Below, piece after piece: positions 42,370 through 52,252 of a DNA stretch of 64,000 nucleotides (the stretch's first letter is position 1; each line of letters starts with the position of its first letter). Source of the DNA: Phytophthora sp. 'mugwort' (lineage: Eukaryota; Oomycota; Peronosporomycetes; Peronosporales; Peronosporaceae); NCBI GenBank assembly GCA_033558025.1, contig JAUCEF010000006.1:124001-188000 (forward strand), read 5' to 3'. A program made the translations under genes and the position numbers. The notes below the pieces were generated by a model. The model was given only the letters and a program-made list of their open reading frames with translations. It was not told the DNA's origin and made no database searches.

Positions 42370-44620
42370 ATATATAAACTGAATGATTAAGTCTTGTCCT
42401 TCAACAAAGAAGATTAATCTCGGTATTGCATTCTCGGACCCTGATCAGAGTTCCGTTGGCTACAGCGCTGAGAACAAGACAACGGAACGGCATCATGTCC
42501 AAGCACATGATGGGCGACCCAGAGATAGAAGATGAGGACTAGGACGGAGGACGCCCATTTCGTAGGTTTCTAATGGGGTTCAACATGTTCCACGTACGAA
42601 GCAGCGTATCATCTGAGCCTGAGAAAAAGAACAGTGCAGAGTCAAACAGCACCTTGCGTCGCTGTGGACCTTGAACGAACATACAACATCAAAATCCACA
42701 TGAGTTATTGTACCATGTACATGTACGAATACAGTATTCTAAACAATAAAAAACTACGAAGTACATACAACAAAAACGTAGATAACGACGGAAAGCGCTT
42801 GGCCTCCTTGGGCTACGAAACTAGCATTGCAAAAAGCCAAAGAAGTCACGTCTCCCTTCGTGTCAGGTTGAAGTGTCGGCTGGAACGGCATCCATACTGC
42901 AACTTCCTGGTCTCGAACAATCCCCACTGCACATTGATCATTAGACTACAGTCACTCCATTTAAACTGCCGTAAGTACTTACCTGCTAGTCACGTGATCG
43001 AGCCTTTTCTTTCCCGTGACAAATCCGACATTTCGCCCGCATGGATACTCCAGACTTTCACAATCCCTGGCGTCGTGCCCTGTGGAAATCTTATGGAACT
43101 GCTTGGACGCAACCATGCAGGTAACTTTCAAGTCTTTTCTTCAAAACCAAACGATACCTTCATTTCACACGGGTCCTAGTAACGAATTGAGCCGTCCAAT
43201 GATGCACTAAAGAACGGGCAAGTTTTCGAAGGTTCAACGGCAGCTATTTCATCAATTAAGCCACCTGAGTTACCCTCATCTTCCACAAAGGAACTAATAT
43301 CATTGTCGATCACAGCAATCCTCAACCAAAAAATGCATCAGAGTTGCCCGTACGATTAATATACCCAACGTTGCGATTGCAGAGCCACTGATTCATCCAT
43401 TTCTAAGACCAGTAAGTATGAAATCTCCTGTTGTCAAGGGCATTTTACCGACCAATTTGTCTTCGAAAAGATTTCACAAATGCACAAAACCTGCCACATC
43501 TCCGAGAAGTAAAACGTGATCTCGGGCATCCCACGTGCGCGAGATAAAGCGCACAGCACTAGCACTAGGCACATTGTAGACGACAACAATTTGGAACCTC
43601 CACTATTGAGGTGTAAGCCATGTCAAGCGCGTGCTGTGGGGTCGGTCCATTACAGTATTGACCCTGCTCTACTCCGGCCGAAAGTCCTGCCCACTCGGTG
43701 ACTCGAACTCACAACCTCCCGGTCCCGAAATGCGCGGTCTGACCAATGCACCAACCGGGATCGGTAGATTGTAGACGAGAACACACGCGAGATATCTTGA
43801 TAATCTGGGCCTTTCGTCATATCCAAGAGATACAATGAAGCAATTTTCGCGACCAGTTGAAGCCTCGAAATCTCACCCGAATGAAAAAAACTTTCGCTTG
43901 AAGTCAAACCGAAACTTGGCGTCGAATTCACCACTCCATGGCTTGTCATCCACAAATTCAATCATACGCACGACATACTAACCCTGCCGCCAAATATCCC
44001 CTTGTCGGCATGAACGTGATAGCTTTCAAAGTCTACAGTCTTATTTGAAATCTGGTATTAGTAATGTCCGTCAATAGTAGCAAGCAACGAAATAGCTTTC
44101 AATAAGTGTGTATGCGTATTTGTGGCAAATGTTCTGCGAGCACAACTCGATTGATGCGGTTGCTACCGTGCACACCGAGTTTAGGTCCTGCCGGGACTCG
44201 GCTTAGTTGAAGTGTGGCCGGTTCCTGGGCGGTCTTCGTTTAATGCGCTACACATATCGATGCCTGTGGACAGAAACACAACCCCATAGAAAATCTCAGT
44301 GCAAGCGCATACTACAAAGGACGCTGATTATGGCCTACCATCGTGATTGGTTATGGCACTTGTTGCTGTACCCGACTGGGATCAATGTGACGAGGCATTT
44401 GATCCCGATTGCACCCGACCAACGCCCGACTGGGACCGACTAGAAGATCCGGTTTGTGTAACCAAATCATGTGTGAGCGCAGCTATATTATCGTGCTTCG
44501 TATACCCGGATAGCAGTTATACGTCGTGTTATGTCGGGGAGTGTCGTGGAACAGGTTGACTTATGTGTGAGTTTGTTGGTCTTGTGCGCCACTACATGAA
44601 GTTTAAGCTGTGTTGGCGTT
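42370..44620. other. Intergenic with SINE-like sequence, no gene recognised
   Basis: Beyond the tRNA-like head at 43690-43762, a minus-strand stretch at about 43960-43880 looks protein-like (MIEFVDDKPWSGEFDAKFRF) but could not be assigned. Short GACTGGGACC-type repeats lie at 44375-44440. No intact gene. Confidence 0.45.
43690..43762 (-). repeat. tRNA-related SINE head
   Basis: On the minus strand TTGGTGCATTGGTCAGA resembles a pol III A box, and GGTTGTGAGTTCGAGTC 27 bp later is an almost perfect B box. The acceptor stem does not pair and the T-stem has a mismatch, so this is not a functional tRNA. A tRNA-derived SINE or tRNA relic fits. Its 3' body would extend toward ~43500. Confidence 0.55.
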
Positions 44621-47600
44621 TTACAAGCACATACTTAGGTATCTATAGCGCAACATCTGTAATAACTTGTAATTGAGGAGCCCTAGAGACTCTGCTCCTG
44701 TGAACATCTCAAAGGCGAGAAGAACAAACACTCCGCAATTGTAGTTGTCCACCTGGACTCCCATCTCAGTCACGTAGGAAGACACTCGAAACCGACCTTC
44801 ACTAGGGACAGGCAGCAGCTCAATGCGTTTCAGTGCTAACAGTCTGGCCGTCATTGCGTAGCTAGACTTCATGGGATCATAGTAGGCAATCGCTAAGCGC
44901 AATAAATCGATCAATAATACGCACCAGTGGTTACCTCTGCAGTTGAAGGGGATCAAGTTTTTTCTTGTCAGCGACATCGTGAAAAGCGGGTTCTACACCC
45001 GTTAAATCCGACGCCTTGATACCGTCTGTGACAAACCCAAATAACATCGGGTCTAATACCAAAAGTGACGGATTGTCCGCGTACAATTTCCCCGTCCCTA
45101 CTCTCATAGTCGTGTCGCTCAAACAGCCTTTCGCAACAAAAAGTAGTATATCGGCCTCGTCGGAGAGAGGCTTGATAGCTCTAATTCGATCCGCCAGATT
45201 GCTGTCCTCAGCAAAACAAAAGTCCGCTGGAACATCCATCGCCAAGTCGACCGTTTCGGCACAGCTGACTGCCTTATCGATGAGTTGAAGTGCATCTGGC
45301 ACTTTAAACCATCGCTTCATGATCGAAATAACGGAAATAGAAAATATACCGACCCCGGGTATCTCCAATATAATGTCCTTGTCACTCAGACCGTTTGTTC
45401 TCTCTGGAGTGCAGAAACCTTGGTCTCACATCTCCGCAGCAATTCACGGGGTAAGATACGAACCAGCTCATTGGCCTTGTGGACGGTTTTTCCTCGGGGT
45501 AGGTTGGCAAGGACGTGAGATGTTGGAGCCTTTGGCCTATTCGCAAACACGTACAGCTTATAGTCTCTGAAGAAGTGTGTAGAACCGCACGTAGGTTGTC
45601 CTCTAAGCGCTTCATGTACACTTGATAAGCTCAGCTGTCTCTCGTACATATCTGAATCATCTGCTGTCATTTCAATTGAAAGGTTCCGCTTGCTTTACGA
45701 GCTTTTGGCTACTGGCTAGGCCTCCCTCTCGATCGAATGGGGCTGGCGATGTCAAAATCAGCAATTTGACCGTCCTCGCTTTCCTTCACTTGATTAACAG
45801 CCTCGAAACGTGTTTGAACAATTGTCTGTGATCGAGTCGGCTGCACAACCAACTGCGCATTGAATCGAATCGGTTGCATAACCGACTGGCCAGACTGCAC
45901 AACCAACTGGCTAGACTGCACAGTAGACTGGCCTGCCTGCACGTTAGAGTGGCCTGCCTGCATATTAGACTGGACCGACCGCACCGACTGTATAACCGAC
46001 TGAACAACCGACTGCACGGACTGGACAACCGAGTCGTTTCTGGGTGTAACTTCTTCATTTTGTACCATTGACGCCCTCATCTCTCGGTTACGGCAGCCAT
46101 ATCTGTGGCAGTTGTATTGGGGAGCACTTCTGGTGGAGGGAGTGGAGGTGGCGACGTAAGATATGAAACATGATCCGGCGGACGATTACGTTCTGCGTCT
46201 GCGTAGGAGGCAACTGCATACTTGATGAAGCTATCATCTGATCAAGATCTTCAAACGCTCTTCGTTTGAAGAGCTCTGCCATCTTTCGCAGTGCATCCAT
46301 TGCTTGTCGATACTCAGACATCCCAAGTTCGCTCATAGACTCGCATATTGACAACGCCACTTCCTTTGCCTCGCGATACTTCCGATTCACATCTCATGGC
46401 GCAGCTCCTCTGGCAATAACCGAACCCACACTAAATGATTGACCAGTGATGTGTGGGAGAAAGCATGGTGCGCGTAGCGAAGATAGCAGCCATCGATCAT
46501 TCAGAAACTGTGTCGGAATGACATTCTCAAAACCAAGCGCTTTACGCAGATAGAGCACATGTCGACACGGTAGAAGATGGGTCATCATAAAGAGACAAGA
46601 GCACTTCCACTTACCGCGGCTCACGGAGTACTCAGCCGAGGGCTCGTCCTAATCTCCATCATTTTCGGATTCGTTCTTGATATAGAAAACTTGTGGGAGT
46701 GTTTCGTAGTAATTGTAAGAAGCTCGGTTGAGCGCAAACTCATACTGCTCTTGAATAAGTTTGCACGCGTGCTCACTCACAAGGTTGGCAACGTGACTAA
46801 TTTCTCGGCCATAGTTAGAATGTTGCACTACTGAGAGCATGAAGTGAACGCGACACGAAATCCTCTTCCGTTTGGCTCTGCTAGCACATCATGGAAGCAA
46901 TGCACTCGTCAACCTTCATGGATGGGGAGAAAATTCCTTTTAATTGCTTCCAGGATGATTCGAGCCGATTGTTGGTGTCGTTTCCAAGCGTAATCACACC
47001 CTGCCGCTTGTAGGCACACCGCAAACTTCTGCAATTCTCCTAGTTCTTTGTGAATTAAGTCTCGAATGCATGCTGCACAGGTGGAGGCGAGACCTCCGGT
47101 GTTACTGAATATTCAGTTACGCTGGGAACGTTTGCTGAGTCGGTATTTGCCCGACTGGTCCAGCCACAGCCACTGACAGCACTCCTGGCGAGTCGGGCCT
47201 TTGCCCGACTGGACCTGACCCCAGCGCAATTAGGCTGCTCATGTAGCATCGGTGCTTCCTGTATGATCTCTCCGTCTTGGCGTACACGAGTAGATAGACA
47301 GCTGCGCTGACTCGCTCCTTCTACCAGGAGGTAAAGCCATAGTCTGCACTTGCAATCTGCCCGTGCAGGTATTTAAGCACATGAACTGACAGAGTAAAAC
47401 AATGACATTAGGAAATGCCGTCTCGAACGCACTCCTCTCCGTGAAATCCTTATCCACTGAATACTTTGAAGCCTTGTCCAGGCAGGATTGTGCCGCTTGA
47501 ACGTTTCAATAGCAGTCATCAAAGTCTCATACCGCTCATTCTGAAGAATAGCATGTTGGACATACTGACCCCGACCAAAGATATTGTGGGCCATAAAGGA

Positions 47601-48761
47601 GAAGATCTTGTACTTGGAAGAGTTGGTGCCGTGCGTGGCGTCTATGGAAGGACTTCAGGAAATCGTTCAAACCTTGCCCGCATCATCTTCGTCTGCAAAG
47701 TAATGCGTGTTGCAATTTTCTAACAGCAAAGTAGTAGCTATCACCCCTAAGACATACATGAGCGTTTATGCTTACCGTTCCGCTAACTGCGTCAACAAAG
47801 ATGCACCAATGTTTCCAGACTCCTCGGAAAACTCTGCCACCCACTTGTACAATCTTTCTGCGGTCGTACTTGGGCCATGCTCACGGTCCTTCAACCGTGC
47901 GACTAGGCTGTGGACATCATGGGCGTTGGTGTTGCAGTCAGAGTGGTCACGAATGTACTTCAGAATCTTTTTCTTCTCAACGCCGACATTCTGAAGCATA
48001 TCAACAGTACTCACCAGACCAGCCGGCAATGCCCCGCGATTATACATACTGCTGGTATGTTGGTTTGTCTAACGAATGATAGTGCACCAAGTTAAACTTA
48101 GTAATGCATGCAGCAAAATGTGTCATCTTATCGATTATAACTGCCCGAACACACACATTGAACTGCATATACAGCAAAAATGTTAGCAAAGTGAGAACCT
48201 TGTTCCTTAGCAAGTCGCGTGGTACCCGACTAGTCGACTACCGGACCACCGGACTGGTAACCGACTGGCACCGAACGAAACCAATTGAGACCGACTGGTA
48301 CACGTCTGAGCCCTTGCGTATTTTAACCCATCTGCGCTTTACAGCCCATTGACCTCGTCTCCTGGTGAGGTCGTTTACCTTGCCCGCGTGCTTTGAGGCA
48401 CCCTCATGCGTTCACACGCACGTCTTCGCGTAAAATGTCCACTCGAGTGGAATTTGTGGTGCTGTAGACTCGGATCGAGTGATGACAGTGTTTCGAGCCT
48501 TTGCGACTGTTGTTTGATCGAACTCGGAGCACCTACAAAGCGCAGTACATAATAGTGGAGGCTAAAATTGGAGTCACACAAGCCGAACTGACCTGATACG
48601 TGCGTGCCTGATAAGTTAAGATAGCCATGGAATGCTTCCCAAGACGCAAATTGTTTCTTGTTGAAGTCTGGCGCAACGTTCACTTGGTCGCCGTCTGAAT
48701 CTTCGTCGTTCCCAGCGAAGAAGGCGTCGTCGCTGCTACTGACAGCTTGACTCTTCCTCAT
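44621..48761 (-). pseudogene. MULE 2: Mutator-like transposase with SWIM and Ulp1 domains, degenerate
   Basis: Same architecture as MULE 1. It has an acidic N-terminus from ATG 48761 (MRKSQAVSSSDDAFFAG) and a FAR1-like QFASWEAFHGYL before a GT donor. A helical region (LQNVGVEKKKILKYIRDHSD) precedes the MULE core (ERYETLMTAIETFKRHNPAW, then DKDFTERSAFETAFPNVIVL and LLCQF). The SWIM finger reads KWKCSCLFMMTHLLPCRHV (~46610). A Gln/Ser/Val repeat linker and RSRGRPSQ follow, then the Ulp1 domain: NHWCVLLIDL (His), YYDPM (Asp), GVQVDNYNCGVFVLLAFEM (Gln and Cys) at 44980-44621. The Ulp1 catalytic residues are intact. Frameshifts disrupt the transposase core, notably after LLCQF. Confidence 0.82.
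45830..46035 (-). repeat. Degenerate 15-bp-type tandem repeat encoding QSVVQS-like units
   Basis: On the minus strand the array encodes QSVVQSVQSVVQSVIQSV and then variants (SNMQAGHSNVQAGQS, QSSQLVVQSGQS), based on imperfect 15-bp units related to CAGTCTAGCCAGTTG. It forms the linker between SWIM and Ulp1 parts of MULE 2. Confidence 0.7.
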
Positions 48762-49527
48762 TCCGCACTTCAGCTGTCTCACCACGGCCCAAGGTTCAGC
48801 ACTACTCCCTCCCGACGACGTTTTGCGAAATGATTGGTGGTAGTTCTGTAGTATACGAGTATACGTGTTCGGATGCAAGGTTGGTAGAGAAAGGTTACAG
48901 TGGGACGCATGACAAAACCGCTGCAAAAAGAGAGATGCTCCAGTCGGTTGCAGCAATCACTCTCATTGGTTATTAATTATCGTTGTTTTGACGAATAGGC
49001 GCCAATCGAAAAAGACCTCCTTCAAAATTAAAATAAACTATTTATACCTCGTCGAAGTTGTAAAGACTATGACAAACTGATATATTAGTCGATCTCGGAG
49101 ATACTCGTACCAGTGCTAAATCGGGTCATTCATTATCATATACACGTACACATGACAAGTACCCTTCAAAGTATTTAATATTCTTTCACAGTAATATCGT
49201 ACCTAAATTTAGAATCACTTCTTTCGGATATTTTGAAACCTCATTTGTTTCAATTATTCTGTTCGGTACTTGCCTTCAAAAACTGAAAAACATAAACAAC
49301 TTTTTACCTGCACCAAATTTAATGTTAAATGGTAGAAACATGGAGTTTAAAATCAATGATGAACACCAATTCTTACCATGTGCAGCATTAGCATACTGTA
49401 CTCAAAATATAAGAAACATTAAAACCTCTACACCGGCGGACAAAATGCGACCGCCACCCTTACTTTGTGGAAAGAGCTGTCAGGTAGCGACAGCGTTTTT
49501 ATTTTCAAGATTTGCAACAGCAATGAG
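48762..49527. other. AT-rich intergenic DNA
   Basis: 48960-49470 is AT-rich with no recognisable gene or RNA. It separates MULE 2 from the pogo-type transposase. Confidence 0.5.
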
Positions 49528-50828
49528 TTACGAAGAGGCAGCTGTATTTTTATAGCTGGTCTTGAGCGCCTTGTTAAACGCTTTCGTGACTGTGTCGGCC
49601 TCGATGGATTCCCAGGCCGAAATTACACGCTTTATCGTCGCTATGCGTTTTTCCTTTGCAGTTATAGCGGTAGTTTTTTCGGTCAACCACGAAGCCTTCA
49701 GCTTCGCCTTCAAAGTCCCCATGATGCCTGCATCTAATGATTGGCATACGGAGGTAGAGTTCTTTGGCAATGGCTGGAGCACTGCCATGAGCTCCTCCGA
49801 GACAATTGCTCAGATTCACCAGATACATTGAACTCTAAGTTATTAACAAGCAGTAGAGATGCCTTGTGATATGTTGCTGCGGTAGGAGCGTAAGTAGAAC
49901 TTCCACACCCGTGCGTCCATCCAGGCCTTAGTCTGAACAGTCTAAACATGGCCAAAAAAATAGTACAGTCAGCCAGCTATAGAAATCAAAAATGCTCAAA
50001 GTAATGCAACGTACCTTCAGGGTAAGTCGGCAGCTCTTCCTTCTCGATGATGCCGTTTTGCTCCCCGCGCACAATAAAGAGCAGTGGGAGCTTGACACCA
50101 TCACCGCGAATAGTGCACACAAAAAAAGCAGTCAATCTGGCAGAATACTTCTGCTGGGAGGTTGTTGCAGACGATTGGTCCCTTTCCGATAATATTTTTG
50201 CCCGGTGGTGCGTCAAAGTAAATGCCAGTCTCGTCGCAGCTAAATACCTCGCTGGCATATGCGCTATAATTGGCCTAAACAAATAGAGCGAACTCGTCTC
50301 GAACAGCTTCTAAGTCTTGGAGTTTTCCTATAGAAAGCAATACAGCACAACAATATTTGTCAGTTACACATCAGTTCTATAGTAGTAGCTTTATAGTATA
50401 ATTGTTACCTTCAAACCATGCCGAGTACGCTGCACGAAGCCGTGTCGGTATGCGAAACGGCGTAGCAGCCTTAACAAAGATTCGTATGCCGTGAATGTGT
50501 CCTTCTTTCCCTTGGTGTAGTCCTCTAGCCACGCCGAGTGCTCGTCACGAACGTAGGAGGCCATGATGGCGGCGGTGAGTGACCGGCTCTCACGATGAGT
50601 GTCCTTCATGAATGTGATGAGCTCCACTTTAAATGGGACGATCTCGGGACGTCCGGGCGCTCGGGAAAGCGTCTTCTCGCTGCCTCTGAACGCAAATATG
50701 TCCTCCTTCTTCTTCTGCCATCCACTGAGCGTCCACCGTGGAATTGTTTGCGACGTTGCTGCTTCGCGCTGACTGAGACCTTCTGTTGCTATAAGTGCAT
50801 GCCGTTTCTGCTTCATAGAGTAATGCAT
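49528..50828 (-). pseudogene. Pogo/Tigger-type DDE transposase, broken
   Basis: Minus strand from ATG 50828: a helix-turn-helix start (ALIATEGLSQREAATSQTIP) and an APGRP stretch, then helices with MASYVRDEHSAWL. The DDE part starts CDETGIYFDAPPGKNI (first Asp, ~50250) and shifts frame. It continues GDGVKLPLLFIVRGEQNG and ends with QPLPKNSTSVCQSLDAGIMG (third Asp) and LKAKLKASWL. This is the DDE_1 layout of pogo/Tigger (Tc1-mariner superfamily). At least three frame changes are present. The terminal inverted repeats and TA duplication were not located. Confidence 0.75.
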
Positions 50829-51420
50829 TCGACGTTGTGTAGACTAGGAAAACACCTCGTCAACGAGGAGCGCAATGGCTGACTCCGCTGCGCGCTGCAG
50901 CGTCGAGTTGGCTGTCGAGGGCTCCGGGGGGGGGGGGGAGCGCCGAGTCGGGCTCCGAGGGGGGCTCGACGGCTGCCTCCATTTTACGAAGTGACTGGCA
51001 CAGAATTGGCGGCTCTCTGGACGAATAAAACTAAGTTTTTGAGTGATTTGATTGGTTGATAAATAGGTATGCACATCGTCGTTTATCATGCACGCCCGTT
51101 TTACGTTGACTGGCAGTTTTGTCAGCAGTTGCATTCTGTCCGTCGGTGTACTTCGACGCATAAAAATGTGGTCCGACTGCGATTGGTTAAAATACTTCAT
51201 AGTGAACGGCCGGGAAGATTTGACAAGAGTGGTACATAAGCTTCGTACAGGCCATATCTTCCGTCGATATGTGTATTGTTGCTGCTGCCATCTTAGAAAA
51301 AAAAAATTCTCACGCTGTGAACTCAATCATTTCTTGCGTGTAGCTGGCCAACGACTACAACTTTTTTTTTTCACCGTTTATTTTCCGATGCAAAAGTCAG
51401 CAAAAAGTACGTCCAGTACG
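50829..51420. other. Intergenic with a poly-G tract
   Basis: 50926-50938 is a G run beside GC-rich, Ser/Pro-type simple sequence. The rest shows no gene. Confidence 0.5.
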
Positions 51421-52048
51421 GGCCGATCGCCATGATAGCTCGACGAAGTTCCTCGACCGCAATCTCACTCTGGTAAGGGTCTACTAAAACTCGATCAAAG
51501 CACGAGAGTCACTCAACGAGATTCTAGCGGTGACGCTCTCGTGTGATCAGCGCTCCGTTGGCAGAACCTCCAGCAGACACCTCCAACCTATGAAAGATAA
51601 ATCACATTCATTGTGAATACGACGACATTGTACAGGAGAGCGTCATGTGTGTGGAACTCAAGTCATACGTACTTTTTCCTTCACTGTACATGTAGTCGCA
51701 AGTTTGTCGATGAAAACGTCGATGTTGTCCCCATCGGCACAGGAAAGAAAAAACGAGCAGCTGGTCGCGCTGCTTCGAGTCAAAAGATCGTAGTATACTT
51801 GCGATATTATCTGATCGCTCTTGTTCAGCACAACAAGCGCGCCTTCTAAGACTGGTATTCCTCACTGTGCAGTTGGACAGCTTTCTATACAGGTATACAG
51901 GGACACACGTTAGGCATGAAGAGTGGCATGGAATCTGCTCTCAAACTCCGTCATACCTGGATATCCATCATGACTACGCAAATATCTGCGTCACTGGCAC
52001 ACTGCTTGGCTCTCAGAACGCCCTCCTTCTCGACAATGTCCTCAAATG
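51421..52048 (-). pseudogene. MnmE/GTPBP3 tRNA-modification GTPase, C-terminal relic
   Basis: The minus strand reads DIVEKEGVLRAKQCASDADI then CVVMMDIQ, the segment after G3 in MnmE. A likely intron follows (GT at 51956), then EGALVVLNKSDQIISQV with the G4 motif NKSD at 51825-51814, and SCSFFLSCADGDNIDVFID (the SA.....G...L region). After a second intron-like gap come LITRERHR, a stop, and DPYQSEIAVEELRRAIMAIG, the conserved C-terminal helical domain. It ends before the family's terminal CIGK. The N-terminal domain and P-loop are absent, at least one in-frame stop is present, and exon phases do not join. Intact MnmE modifies the wobble uridine of mitochondrial tRNAs. Confidence 0.75.
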
Positions 52049-52252
52049 CCATGAACAGCAACATGTGAGCAAGATTGGAAAGGGGTTTTCATCTGTACTC
52101 GAATTTGCGTGGCGATACGTGAGAGCCTTCTGTACAGAATACAAAATTAGTAGGTTAAATGATACAAAATCAAGTTGAAGTCTTAGCTGCTCAGTTGCTT
52201 TAAGATTTAAAATTTTGATTTCCGATTAGTAGTTTAAGGAAAGTGAGGACGG

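Noticed and set aside
42634..43179. 181-codon plus-strand frame
   Set aside because: Composition is random-like, with no motif or promoter, and it lies in AT-balanced repeat DNA.
43690..43762. Functional tRNA gene
   Set aside because: The acceptor stem does not pair and the T-stem is mismatched; only the A and B boxes are conserved.
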